NCBI GenBank assembly: GCA_032718475.1
Contig: JAUCBJ010004729.1
Location: forward strand, 1 to 64,000
Direction of reading: 5' to 3'
Length of the DNA: 64,000 nucleotides
Origin: Nemertoderma westbladi
Taxonomy: Eukaryota; Xenacoelomorpha; Nemertodermatida; Nemertodermatidae
The number at the start of each line of letters is the position of its first letter. Positions within the stretch are counted from its first letter, which is position 1. A model generated the notes under the pieces. The model saw only the letters and a list, made by a program, of their open reading frames with translations, was not told where the DNA came from and made no database searches. A program made the translations under genes and the position numbers. This document shows, piece after piece, positions 49,601-60,882 of the stretch.

Positions 49601-50850
49601 AACAGCACTTCCACACACAACAACACCCGAACCAACAACAGCACCACCACCAACAACAACACCCGGACCAACAACAACACCACCACCAACAACAACACCC
49701 CGACCAACAACAGCACCTCCACCCACAACACCCGGACCAACAACATCACCTCCACCCACAACACCCGGACCAACAACAGCACCTCCACCCACAACAACAC
49801 CCGGACCAACAACAGCACCTCCACCCACAACACCCGGACCAACAACAGCACCTCCACCCACAACAACACCCGGACCAACAACAGCACCACCACCAACAAC
49901 AACACCCGGACCAACAACAGCACCACCACCCACAACAACACCCGGACAAACAACAGCACCTCCACCCACAACACCCGGACCAACAACAGCACCACCACCA
50001 ACAACAACACCCGGACCAACAACAGCACCACCACCCACAACAACACCCGGACCAACAACAGCACTTCCACACACAACAACACCCGAACCAACAACAGCAC
50101 CACCACCAACAACAACACCCGGACCAACAACAACACCACCACCAACAACAACACCCGGACCAACAACAGCACCACCACCCACAACAACACCCGGACAAAC
50201 AACAGCACCTCCACCCACAACACCCGGACCAACAACAGCACCACCACCAACAACAACACCCGGACCAACAACAGCACCACCACCCACAACAACACCCGGA
50301 CCAACAACAGCACTTCCACCCACAACAACACCCGGACCAACAACAGCACCTCCACCCACAACACCCGGACCAACAACAGCACCACCACCAACAACAACAC
50401 CCGGACCAACAACAGCACCACCACCCACAACAACACCCGGACCAACAACAGCACTTCCACCCACAACAACACCCGGACCAACAACAGCACCTCCACCCAC
50501 AACACCCGGACCAACAACAGCACCACCACCAACAACAACACCCGGACCAACAACAGCGCCTCCACCAACAACAACACCAGTACCATCAACAGCACCTCCA
50601 CCCACAACAACACCCGGACCAACAACAGCACCTCCACCCACAACAACACCCGGACCATCAACAGCACCTCCACCCACAACAGCACCACCACCCACAACAA
50701 CACCAGGACCATCAACAGCACCTCCACCCACAACAACACCTGGACCAACAACAGCACCTCCACCCACAACAACACCTGGACCAACAACGGCTCCACCCAC
50801 AACAACGCCAGGATCCACCCCAACACTGCCGCCAACAACTGCACCACCAC
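46654..50850 (+). CDS. Unit 3 Pro/Thr-rich mucin-like exon (1,399 codons)
   Basis: The acceptor is aatttag and the donor is gttagt at 50851; phase 1 to 1. The leader is close to units 1 and 2 (TTGPPPTTGTAPPPPP). The array differs: the main repeat is PGPTTAPPPTTT (36 bp) mixed with an 11-residue PGPTTAPPPTT (33 bp), and Ser-containing repeats are rare until the 3' end. A ~704-bp segment is duplicated in tandem (about 47460-48160 and 48165-48870), marked by paired 'cctcccccctcaac' variants at 47886/48588 and 47990/48695. The role is as for the other mucin exons. Confidence 0.85.
47460..48870 (+). repeat. ~704-bp higher-order duplication inside unit 3 mucin exon
   Basis: Rare variants recur in the same order about 704 bases apart: 'agcagctccacc' (47532 and 48165 neighbourhoods), an 'acaacccccggacc' then 'acacctggaccatc' pair near 47690 and 48395, and 'cctcccccctcaac' twice in each copy. 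Borders are approximate. Confidence 0.7.
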
Positions 50851-51808
50851 GTTAGTAGTAATACTTATATAATTTTAAATTTTACTGTTAATTATTTGGG
50901 AGATAGAGAAAGAATATAATTAAATAATAATACAAAGGTACAATGATTAAATATTAAATTGCAAAGTGTTTATTTTGCTAAAGAAAAGGTATGAAAGTAA
51001 AAATGGTTGTTAAGTTTCATAAGAGTATATTTGAGATTTTATAGAGTGTCAATATTTCGATGCTACATTAAAAATCAGGATTGCATTGGAGAGATATGCT
51101 TCTGTAAATTACAGTTGTGGTACCATTATTATTCAAGATTCGATGCGCTTAAATCACACTTCACTATTCTGTAATAAACCATTAGAGTTGTAAATTGGGG
51201 AAACAATAATATAGGAACATATTTTAATGTATCCAACGAATTTATGATTTTATAAGTTAAGTACTGATACTACCACCTTAACTTAACCTCACCTGTGTTT
51301 GTAAGTAATGATACTACCACCTTAACTTAACCTCACCTGTGTTTGTAAGTAATGATACTACCACCTTAGCTTAACTTAACCTCACCTGTCTTTGTAAGTA
51401 ATGATACTACCACCTTAACTTATCTTAACCTCACCTGTCTTTGTAAGTAATGATACTACCACATTAACTTAACTTAACCTCACCTGTGTTTGTAAGTAAT
51501 GATACTACCACCTTAACTTAACCTCACCTGTGTTTGTAAGTAATGATACTACCACATTAACTTAACTTAACCTCACCTGTGTTTGTAAGTAATGATACTA
51601 CCACCTTAACTTAACCTCACCTGTCTTTGTAAGTAATGATACTACCACCTTAACTTAACTTAACCTCACCTGTCTCACCTGTCTTTGCTCTCGGTAGTTG
51701 TAATAATTTTAAAATTTATATTAAATTAATTTTATTTCTTTGTATGTACTAAATTTATCCTTTTTGAAATAAATAAAATCACATGATTCATTAAAATACA
51801 TTTTCCAG
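50851..51808 (+). other. Intron, unit 3 Pro/Thr exon to module A
   Basis: 958 bases. The 3' half is a 44-49-bp minisatellite (51260-51690); the rest is plain AT-rich sequence. Confidence 0.7.
51260..51690 (+). repeat. 44-49-bp minisatellite with splice-like motifs, nine copies
   Basis: The unit holds taagtaatgatactaccac, ttaacttaacctcacctgt and tttg. Copy length varies with the number of 'ttaac' words. Each join reads 'tttgtaagtaa', a donor-like word on the sense strand; 'ttaacttaac' resembles a branch point; and 'acctcacctg' reads CAGGTGAGGT on the minus strand, another donor-like word. Confidence 0.9.
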
Positions 51809-52185
51809 CTCCCCCATCTACAGCAACACCAACAACAACAACAAGCAGATGCGATCCATGTCCAGATGAGTGCTCGGATCCTCTCACCATTATGGAAGGT
51901 GTTACAGCCAACAATACTGTTGTATTCGACGTTGGGAGTGTAATTGGTGAAATAACAGAAGGTGATGCGGGTCTCAAACTCTACCTCGCTGACCATCCAG
52001 ACAAGTGCAGTTCAGTTGGATGTCTCGATGTTGAATTAATAATTGGCGGTGATTCATTCACCTTCAGCATCGTTTTCAAACTAACTGACGGCACTGAATA
52101 TGTATTAACTGAGGATGATGTACTACGTGATGCCTTCGATATTGCCATTGATCGGGTCCAGAATATTGCTGGAAGTAATATTAAG
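51809..52185 (+). CDS. Unit 3 module A, first exon
   Basis: The acceptor is ttttccag and the donor is gtaaga at 52186; phase 1 to 0, 377 bases. It starts with a short Thr/Pro tail (PPSTATPTTTTS), then RCDPCPDECSDP and strands such as VELIIGGDSFTFSIVF, and ends 'AGSNIK'. It is a diverged version of module A, with Cys pairs not seen in units 1 and 2 (CSSVGC). Confidence 0.82.
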
Positions 52186-52465
52186 GTAAGAGTGTGGTGA
52201 AGGTATTGAAGTTCACTATTTTTTCTCATTAGTTTTAGTTTGTGTCACTAACATACAAAGCAAAATGATAATTTGGTATATATGTGTATTATGTACGATG
52301 CAATTAATCTTTGAAACACTTTAACAAGCTCACCCATACAGCCAACAGTCGACACTCTCGCATCCTTTAATTTACCAATATTAGGGTAAGTTTTAATTGC
52401 AGTCAAGAATTATAATAAGTGATACCTGTACCAGTATAGTAAAAGTGATTGCGTAAAGTAAAACC

Positions 52466-52550
52466 GCAAGCACTTACTTAGCTAGCATAACGTAAAAAGG
52501 CAAGCACTTACTTAGCTAGCATAACGTAAAAACGCAAGCACTTACTTAGC
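52466..52550 (+). repeat. 34-bp minisatellite, about 2.5 copies
   Basis: gcaagcacttacttagct at 52466, 52500 and 52534, each followed by 'agcataacgtaaaaa' in the first two copies. Confidence 0.9.
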
Positions 52551-52734
52551 TGTTGTTTATTCATTAACGTTGCCTCCTTGTAAATGATAGAATTCTAGGC
52601 ACAACAGCCAACATTATCTATTTAATTGCATGGTAAGCTACAGGGATGCCCAGACCCCCACGCTTTTGGTCTGCTTTTTGGTGCCATTCCTTTGTGTTAT
52701 CACTTAGCCTCTCGCGCAACAGCTTTTCCCCCAA

Positions 52735-52950
52735 CCGCAGCAGTCCACGCAATCTCTCGCCCACCAGCTGTTCACCGAGGCAGTGCATGCAACCTCTCGC
52801 ACACCAGCTGTTTACCGATGCAGTGCATGCAACCTCTCGCCCACCAGCTGTTCACCGAGGCAGTGCATGCAACCTCTCGCCCACCAGGTGTTTACCGCAG
52901 CAGTGCATTCAATCTCTCCCCCACCAGCTGTTTACCGAAGCAGTGCATGA
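52735..52950 (+). repeat. 40-bp minisatellite, about five copies
   Basis: 'ccaccagctgttcaccg..gc' and close variants at exact 40-base steps (tgtt.accg at 52769, 52809, 52849, 52889, 52929), joined by 'agtgcatgcaacctctcgc'. It contains the palindrome gcatgc. The open frames across it are a side effect. Confidence 0.9.
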
Positions 52951-52992
52951 AATTTTTTTTTAATTTTAATTTAATATTTTTCCTATTACTAG

Positions 52993-53125
52993 ATGTTCAC
53001 AGTAGATTATGAATGCACCAAGGTTCCTTTACCAATGGTGGTCGACAATGTTGAGGAGATTGTTATAATATCGCATACACCTATCACATCATTAATACAA
53101 GTCTCCATCAATGGATGTTACAAAG
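52993..53125 (+). CDS. Unit 3 module A, second exon
   Basis: The acceptor is ttactag and the donor is gtaagg; phase 0 to 1, 133 bases. It encodes MFTVDYECTKVPL ... LIQVSINGCYK, aligning with 'YEFMVEVTDATNLKWF ... VTLRLYGCDN' of unit 1. The two unit 3 exons add up to 510 bases, the same as the single exon in units 1 and 2. Confidence 0.82.
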
Positions 53126-53814
53126 GTAAGGAATTATAGCTTGTTTCAGTTAGGTCTATATTGCATATTCTCAAATTAATTAATCACATTTCGCATTCAA
53201 AATAACTTAAACAAAATAACTTAAAATAAAATAAAATAAAATTATAATATATATATATTTATATATATATATATTAATCTGAATTAAAAAAAACGTATAA
53301 CTAATTAATATTATAACTGTAGGGTGTGAGTACCATTTGTATGCAATAAAGAATATATTGTTAAAATAAATAAATAACAAAAAAAATAATAATGAAAAAA
53401 ACAATTTTAAGTCATTGAAAGTCAGTTGATTTTTATTTTAACCACGATTCTTTACATATAAAAAAAGTAAAAGTAAATTTTCTGAAGTAAATTTCTTGCA
53501 AATTCTGACGACTTATTTACTTACTTCAAGCACACGCGCCGAATTGTTTTAGCTCTGCAAACATGAGAACGCCCACGCCCTGCAGCGGTTGAATTCAAAG
53601 TTCGATTGTGAGGTCACGAAGGATGGCCGAACACCACTATGGAATAACTTGGTAGCGTGAACAGCTATCTTTCCCGTTGTATGAAACTGGACAGGAAGGG
53701 GGATTCAGCTTCACTGTCTCATATAATAAATAGTTGATTTCAACTATTCAAAAAGTTACTATGCTAATGTATCTGTTAAAACACTATGGTTTGTTAATAT
53801 TTGTTGTTTTGTAG
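53126..53814 (+). other. Intron, unit 3 module A to linker
   Basis: 689 bases (237 in units 1 and 2). AT-rich with a TA microsatellite near 53250-53275. No gene is seen. Confidence 0.7.
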
Positions 53815-53880
53815 AATGCCCCACTGTCTTGTCTACCACTGCACCCACAACATTTCCACCTATGACAACAACTACACCCG
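53815..53880 (+). CDS. Unit 3 Thr/Pro linker exon (22 residues)
   Basis: 66 bases, phase 1 to 1, acceptor ttttgtag, donor gtaagt. Encodes CPTVLSTTAPTTFPPMTTT, the counterpart of CPTPPPTTTPIITT in the other units. Confidence 0.8.
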
Positions 53881-54562
53881 GTAAGTTCATATGATTAAGT
53901 TAATTAATTTAAATTTGAAGTACTTTACCGTCTTTTCCATGTTTGTGTTGAAAATATAGAGCATCAAGCATATAGCTTGAATTTAATTAGTATTTATTTA
54001 ATTAGACCGGTAGAATCATATTCGTCAACTTGCCATAAACATGTAGGTCGTCTTCATATATGATGTTGATTAATGTCGAATCGAGTGATTTTTGCATGAC
54101 TGTGAATTATATTGAAGAATTTAATTTAGACTTTTATTTACTTTTATTTTTGACTTCTTAATTAATTAGCAGATTGGTGGGAAGTCATTCACTGCGATTC
54201 AGGCATCAATGTCAAATGTCCATTGATATTATTTTTAAATATGTTCAAGCAACATTCAGATTGACCAACAGTTAGACAATAATAAATTGATTAAAACAAA
54301 TTGTAGTAAAATGATGTACAACTGTCTCCACTAACACAACACTTGTACTCTATATTTGGTTATTCTGGTACAGTTATGCTGATGAACTGAAGAGACTCTA
54401 GTGCCCTTTGGTCTGTCTAGGATCCCTTCTGCTATACCTTGTTTATCATTGCAATCTTAGGACTGAACCAACTAAACATTTTTCAGATATTGACACATTA
54501 TTTACAACATAATGTTTATTTTTACACATTCGAAATAATTTACCCATTTATTTCAACTGCAG
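53881..54562 (+). other. Intron, unit 3 linker to module B
   Basis: 682 bases, AT-rich. Nothing recognisable. Confidence 0.65.
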
Positions 54563-54721
54563 AATGTGATTGTTGTCCAAATTCCCAAGAGATACCGATA
54601 GATGCATACCTTGGTACAAGCAACGTGGAAGATGCTGCCTTTGGCGAGCCCGGATTCGTCCTGCACAATAATCTCGCAGATTCTCACATCACACTGAAAC
54701 TTCAAGCTCCTAACGGAAGTC
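54563..54721 (+). CDS. Unit 3 module B, first exon
   Basis: The acceptor is caactgcag and the donor is gttagt at 54722; phase 1 to 1, 159 bases. Encodes ECDCCPNSQEIPIDAYLGTS ... SHITLKLQAPNGS, aligned with CCEPPIVIPIANYLGTS and SHITLQPAAPDGS of unit 1. It keeps an extra Cys (CDCC). Confidence 0.85.
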
Positions 54722-55209
54722 GTTAGTACATCAATTTACTTTGCCAATTTACAATGTATTATAATATCAAAGACATTCAGTATCATGTCCAATATTAGAT
54801 ATAATTAATATAACAAATTATAAATAAATTATATGTCCACGAAATTTGAAGAAATATTTGAGTCTCAAATATGTTTGATTTATCAATATCTTAATTGATC
54901 TCTTTGAAATGGTGCTCGGCTGAATTAATCCATAGCATTAATAATAATATGCTGCACAATTATACACTACACATTTTGCTGATATGTTTAATAATAATAA
55001 GACACTTCCTTAGGGGACAGTTGCCATTTCCCCATAATTATTTGCAATTGTGAAATCCGATCAACTGCTGGTGAAATGTTTGATATTGAGAAACCTATTA
55101 TTTAGCCTGAATCTCAAATTAATGCATGATGTTCCTTGATATACATTCCTACCTATTATTGGTATTTAATTTACAATATGAAATTTAATAATAATTCATA
55201 ATGTTTCAG
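54722..55209 (+). other. Intron inside unit 3 module B (absent from units 1 and 2)
   Basis: 488 bases, AT-rich, placed just after the 'P(N/D)GS' position. Nothing else is seen. Confidence 0.7.
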
Positions 55210-55430
55210 CCACTCATGCCATCTGGACGATCAAGTCAATTGAAACCGAAATCCGAAATCCCGATGCGACATCAGCGAAACTGCGCTATCGTTTCCTCTT
55301 TAGTTACCGTGACTACCATGAAGGTGGCACCGACAGATTAGATAAATACTATGAGTTTGCTCTAGATGGATCGATTATACCCGCCCCACCAATAGTATCA
55401 GATCTGGCCGATCTAGAAGGAAAAGTTCAG
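55210..55430 (+). CDS. Unit 3 module B, second exon
   Basis: The acceptor is gtttcag and the donor is gtactg; phase 1 to 0, 221 bases. Encodes HAIWTIKSIETEIRNPDA, 'KLRYRFLFSYRDY', 'DKYYEFALDG', and ends 'DLEGKVQ'. It aligns with YTIRAIEVRIRNP and KYFEFGSGD of unit 1. Confidence 0.85.
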
Positions 55431-56149
55431 GTACTGTAAATGTATATAAATAAAAAAAAAAAAATAAAAAAAAAAAAAAGTAAATATAAATGTATGAGTG
55501 CAAGATATAGACTGGTACAATCTTACTGTAGTATTCAATGCAATCACTGGTGCAGCAATCAATTAAATAGAGCCTACATAACATACTTTAGGTAATCGTA
55601 GGTCTCAGTACCGGAATGCCAAAACTGTATGTTAACAATTTAATAGTCGGTAACAGTACGAGTAGGTTCACACAGATTAGCACACAATACAGTCGCTACG
55701 CTACAATCAACCATAAATGAAAAAAGAAGAGAAATTAGAACCACTACATATGTATTATAGGCCCATTATAATATAACACAATAGTAGTGAAATATAATGT
55801 TTAGACATGAAATTATTTCTATAAATAAATATTTATGTTTTCGAATAGAATAATTACATTATTGTCAATTTCTTTTAAATCGTCTTTCGTTTTAAATCGT
55901 CTTTCGTTAAATCGTCTATATTCTTATAAAGTTATATGATAAATTTTGAAGTAAATAGTTTAATGAGTAATGTTATAATGCATCCTATTTCATATTAGAA
56001 GGTGTTACTGTAATAATATTATGTAGTTTAGTTGATTATATTTATTTAAATTTTGATTCAATTCAATTTTGATTCAGGCCAACTACCTGAATACACAACG
56101 TCAACTGCAGGCATACGCATGCCTACTGCATACATACACTACTACTACT

Positions 56150-56771
56150 ACTACTACTAGGATCGGCATGCTGCATTGCAGCTGCATTTTTAAGAATGAT
56201 GTGCCGGCTTGTCGACAAAATTGCGCCGCCACAACTCCCAATCACCCATGACATTTGCTGGATCATCCGCATCTTCAAGGCCAGTGTCCTTTAAGATGCG
56301 TCTCAAGAGAGTCATGGACTGTCCACCATGCTTATTCACTGCACTGGATGGTCCCCACGGCGAAAGCAATGTCCTGCAAAGTGGAGGCGACTTTGTTCTA
56401 GTGTCAAGCTTGGGGGAACCAATGAGACACCTCCAATGTTATATAGTGTCTGGTTGGAGATGTGTGCATTGTACTTGACAGTTGACACAATGAACCCGGC
56501 GTAGCATTCTTGTGAATGTGACATCCAGAGATATTTGGTATCCTCAGCAGTTAGAGCCCAGCATGGACTCACATAGAGGAGTACTGGAACTACTGCTGAT
56601 CTAAATAATCGGACCTTAAGTTTCCGATTAAATCTCTGTGACTTCCAAATCCTGGAAAGCCTATTCAAGTCTGCCCATGCCTTTCCCTTACTTTTACTTT
56701 TCCTTTTCGAAGGTCCTCACCTGACTTCTGGATCCATGATCCCAGGTAACAGAAGTCGTCCACATGCTCAA
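56150..56771 (-). mobile_element. LINE fragment, minus-strand copy (decayed)
   Basis: The minus-strand translation, with frame breaks, gives LEHVDDFCYLGSWI, RLSRIWKS, LKVRLFRSAVVPVLLY and LRFAGHCFRR-like sequence, matching the plus copy at 57590-58195. It begins inside the reverse transcriptase C-terminal region (5' truncated) and ends at the same 3' sequence, followed by a (TAG)n run at 56135-56160. It forms ~600-bp inverted arms with the plus copy. Confidence 0.8.
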
Positions 56772-57096
56772 GTATACACAGGCCAACTGAATGCATATAC
56801 AGGCCAACTGCATGCATACACGGGCCAACTGAATGCATACACACACAGGTCAACTGCCTGAATACACAGGCCAACTGCATGCATACGCATGCCTACTGCA
56901 TGCATACACGGGCCAACTGAATGCATATACAGGCCAACTGCATGCATACACAGGCCAACTCCCTGAATGCAAAGGCCAACTGCATCCATACGCATGCCTA
57001 CTGCATGCATACACTGGCCTACTGCATGCATACACTGGCCTACTGCATGCATACACAGGCCAACTGAATGCATACACAGGTCAACTGCCTGAATGA

Positions 57097-58195
57097 ATGT
57101 TCAGCATACTTTCATTATATGGGATTCCTGATGAAATTATTGCAGTAATCAGATCAGTATACGATGGTTCGACAACATTTGTGTCTACTGTTGATGGTGA
57201 CACAGAACCATTTGAAGTGTTATGGGGCGTCCTCCAAGGAGACACACTTGCACCATTCTTGTTCATTATTGTGGTTGACTATGTTCTACGCATGTCCTTA
57301 GATCATCATAATGATGATGGGGTGATGATAACTCCACCTACTGGCTCCAGAAGTCGAGGAAATCCTGCCAAGTACCTAACTGATCTAGACTTTGCTGATG
57401 ACTTAGGAGTACTCTCAGAATCATTAGAGGGAGCCCAACGGCTCCTCAGCTCATTAGAACATGCTGCTTCTAGTGTTGGTCTTTTTATTAACTCCAGAAA
57501 GACCAAAATTATGACAGTTAACTTTGAAAGTCCTCAGCAAGTCTCTGATCGGATGAGCATAAGCTCAAAGGATGGTATGCTTGAGCATGTGGACGACTTC
57601 TGTTACCTGGGATCATGGATCCGGAAGTCAGGTGAGGACCTTCGAATACGTAAGGGAAAGGCATGGGCAGCCTTGAATAGGCTTTCCAGGATTTGGAAGT
57701 CACCGACAATTAATAGGAAACTTAAGGTCCGATTATTTAGAGCAGCAGTAGTTCCAGTACTCCTCTATGGGAGTCCCTGCTGGGCTCTAACTGCTGAGGA
57801 TACCAAATCTCTCGATGGCACATTCACAGCAATGCTACGCCGGGTTCATTGTGTCAAGTACAATGCACACATCTCCAACCAGACACTATATAACATTGGA
57901 GGTGTCTCATTGGTTCCCCCAAGCTTGACACTAGAACAAAATCGCCTCCGCTTTGCAGGACATTGCTTTCGCCGTGAGGACCAGCCAGTGCATAATCTTG
58001 TACTTTGGCAGCCTCATGGAGTGAATAAGCATGGTGGACAGCCCATGACTTTCTTGAGACGCATCTTAAAGGACACAGGCCTTAAAGATGCGGATGATCC
58101 AGCAAATGTCATGGGTGATAGGGAGTTGTGGCGGTGCAATTTTGTTGACAAGCCGGCACAGCATTCCTAAAAATGCAGCTGCAATGCAGCATGCC
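57097..58195 (+). mobile_element. LINE, 5'-truncated, with intact 357-codon reverse transcriptase ORF
   Basis: The ORF 57097-58170 carries reverse transcriptase motifs GVLQGDTLAPFLF and LDFADD, then the downstream LGSWIRKSGEDL, IWKSPTINRKLKVRLF, VLLYGSPCWALT and LRFAGHCFR stretches. The fingers and N-terminal endonuclease are missing, so it is 5' truncated directly into the 21-bp satellite. No stop or frameshift interrupts what is left. The 3' end 'tgcagctgcaatgcagcatg' is shared with the minus copy. Clade not settled (RTE/CR1-like). Confidence 0.82.
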
Positions 58196-58489
58196 GATCC
58201 TAGTAGCCTGAATGAACAGGCCAACTGCATGCATACGCAAGCCAAACTGAATGCATACACAGGTCAACTGCCTGAATGCCCAGGCCAACGGCATGCATAC
58301 GCATGCCTACTGCATGCATACACGGGCCAACTGAATGCATATACTGGCCAACTGCCTGAATGCACAGGCCAACTGCATGCATACGCATGCCTACTGGATG
58401 CATACACGGGCCAACTGAATGTATATACAGGCCAACTGCATGCATACACAGGCCAACTGCCTGAATAGACAGGCCAACTGCATTCAAGG

Positions 58490-58625
58490 TTCCACCTTGG
58501 TGTAGGGGTTGCATTGAATTCACATCTCCCGAAGGTCGTCGGTTCGATTCTCACATGGGCCAGGGCAGTTTTCGTTTCGGCACGAATGCTTTAAAGGGAC
58601 CAGCCGGGGCGCATCTCTGCCTTGC
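58490..58625 (+). repeat. tRNA-derived SINE-like insert in the satellite
   Basis: A-box-like ttggtgtaggggtt (58497-58510) and B-box ggttcgattc (58541-58550) at tRNA-like spacing, then 'gggccagggcagttttcgtt'. Satellite repeats resume on both sides. Confidence 0.55.
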
Positions 58626-60882
58626 ATCATGCATACACAGGCCAACTGCCTGAATGCACAGTTCAACTGCATGCATACGCATGCCAACTGAATGCATACA
58701 CAGGTCAACTGCCTGAATGCCCAGGCCAACTGCATGCACACGGGCCAACTGAATGCATATACAGGCCAACTGCATGCACACGCATGCCTATTGCATGCAT
58801 ACACAGGCCTACTGCATTCATACACTGGCATACTGCATGCATACACAGGCCAACGGAATGCATACACAGGTCAACTGCCTGAATGCACAGGCCAACTGCA
58901 TGCATACGCATGCCTACTGCATGCATAAACGGGCCAACTGAATGCATATACAGGCCAACTGCATGCGTACACATGCCAACTGCCTGAATACACAGGCCAA
59001 CTGCATGCATACGCATGCCTATTGCATGTATACACAGGCAAACTGCCTGAATGCAAAGACCAACTCCATGCATACGCATGTCTACTGCATGCATACACTG
59101 GCCTACTGCATGCATACACTGACCTACTGCATGCATATGCGGGCCAACTGAATGCATACACAGGCCTACTGCATGCATACACTGGCCTACTGCATGCATA
59201 CGCATGCCTACTGCATGCATACACTGACCTACTGCATGCATACACTGGCCTACTGCATGCATACACTGGCCTACTGCATGCATACACAGACCAACTGAAT
59301 GCATACACAGGCTTACTGCATGCATACACTGGCCTACTGCATGCATACGCATGCCTACTGCATGCATACACTGGCCTACTGCATGCATACACTGGCCTAC
59401 TGCATGCATATACTGGCCTACTGCATGCATACACAGGCCAACTGAATGCATACACAGGTCAACTGCCTGAATGCACAGGCCAACTGCATGCATACGCATG
59501 CCAACTGAATGAATACACAGGTCAACTGCCTGAATGCCCAGGCCAACTGCATGCATACGCATGCCTACTGCATGCATACACTGGCCTACTGCATGCATAC
59601 ACAGGCCAACTGAATGCATACACAGGCATACTGCATGCATACACTGGCCTACTACATGCATACACTGACCTACTGCATGCATATACGGGCCAACTGAATG
59701 CATACACAGGCCTACTGCATGCATACACTGGCCTACTGCATGCATACGCATGCCTACTGCATGCATACACTGGCCTACTGCATGCATACACTGGCCTACT
59801 GCATGCATACACTGGCCTACTGCATGCATACACAGGCCAACTGAATACATACACAGGTCAACTGCCTGAATGCACAGGCCAACTGCATGCATACGCATGC
59901 CAACTGAATGAATACACAGGTCAACTGCCTGAATGCCCAGGCCAACTGCATGCATACGCATGCCTACTGCATGCATACACTGGCCTACTGCATGCATACA
60001 CAGGCCAACTGAATGCATACACAGGTCAACTGCCTGAATGCATAGGCCAACTGCATGCATACGCATGCCAACTGAATGCATACACAGGTCAACTGTCTGA
60101 ATGCACAGGCCAACTGCATGCATACGCATGCCTACTGCATGCATACATGGGCCAACTGAATGCATATACAGGCCAACTGCATGCGTACACATGCCAACTG
60201 CCTGAATACACAGGCCAACTGCATGCATACGCATGCCTATTGCATGCATACACAGGCCAACTGCCTGAATACAAAGGCAAACTGCATGCATACGCATGTC
60301 TACTGCATGCATACACAGGCCTACCGCATGCATACACTGGCCTACTGCATGCATACAATGGCCTACTGCATGCTTACACTGGCGTACTGTATGCATACGC
60401 TGGCCTACTGTATGCATACGCTGGCCTACTGCATGCATACACTGGCCTACTGCATGCATACGCTGGCCTACTGCATGCATACGCTGGCCTACTGCATGCA
60501 TACGCTGGCCTACTGCATGCATACACTGGCCTACTGCAAGCATACACAGACCAACTGCATTCTGCATCGTTTATTTTTGTTTTTGTAAACCACCCTCTCC
60601 CGCCTCATATCATAATGACACTCATCTTCATACAGTCATATCTAATATAAAATGTGATAATATGTAATAAGATAATAATTACATATATCTGACCGAATAA
60701 CATAACTGACTGACACCGTACTACTGTCCTATCAGACTAGCTGACTGTCCTACCGGTACATAATAATATATATAACTGACAGACGTCAAATACTGTAGTT
60801 TCCGGTAATCCTCCTTCACTCCCGTCACCACATACAGTACTAGAACGTAAGGTCTATCTATATAAGTCTCTACATTTTGTAG

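Larger units (their letters stand above)
52186..52992 (+). other. Intron inside unit 3 module A (absent from units 1 and 2)
   Basis: 807 bases with two minisatellites: a 34-bp repeat at 52466-52550 and a 40-bp repeat at 52735-52950. A 44-base exon-like stretch at 52342-52385 has good splice sites but does not keep the frame. Confidence 0.7.
56080..60555. repeat. 21-bp satellite array (interrupted)
   Basis: The core unit is catgcatacactggcctactg with variants (acaggccaactg, acgcatgcctactg, ctgaatgcacagg). Pieces lie at about 56080-56130, 56772-57096, 58200-58490 and 58626-60555. The unit is seven codons long, so several frames stay open on both strands for hundreds of codons; these are not genes. 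Blocks of about 420 bp recur (compare 59080-59520 with 59610-59930). It contains many tgcatgca palindromes. Confidence 0.92.
55431..60882 (+). other. Intron inside unit 3 module B, filled by 21-bp satellite and LINEs
   Basis: 5.45 kb. It begins with an A-rich stretch (55449-55480), and from about 56080 to 60555 is a 21-bp satellite interrupted by two LINE copies in opposite directions and a SINE-like insert. 60560-60882 is plain sequence. Confidence 0.8.

Noticed and set aside
52342-52385. Possible 44-base exon (acag ... gtaagt) in the unit 3 module A intron
   Set aside because: Its length would break the phase 0 frame between 52185 and 52993, and units 1 and 2 have no extra residues there.
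58705-60650. Long ORFs (620 codons minus, 542 codons plus) in the 56-60.5 kb intron
   Set aside because: They are translations of the 21-bp satellite, with seven-residue repeats in every open frame on both strands.
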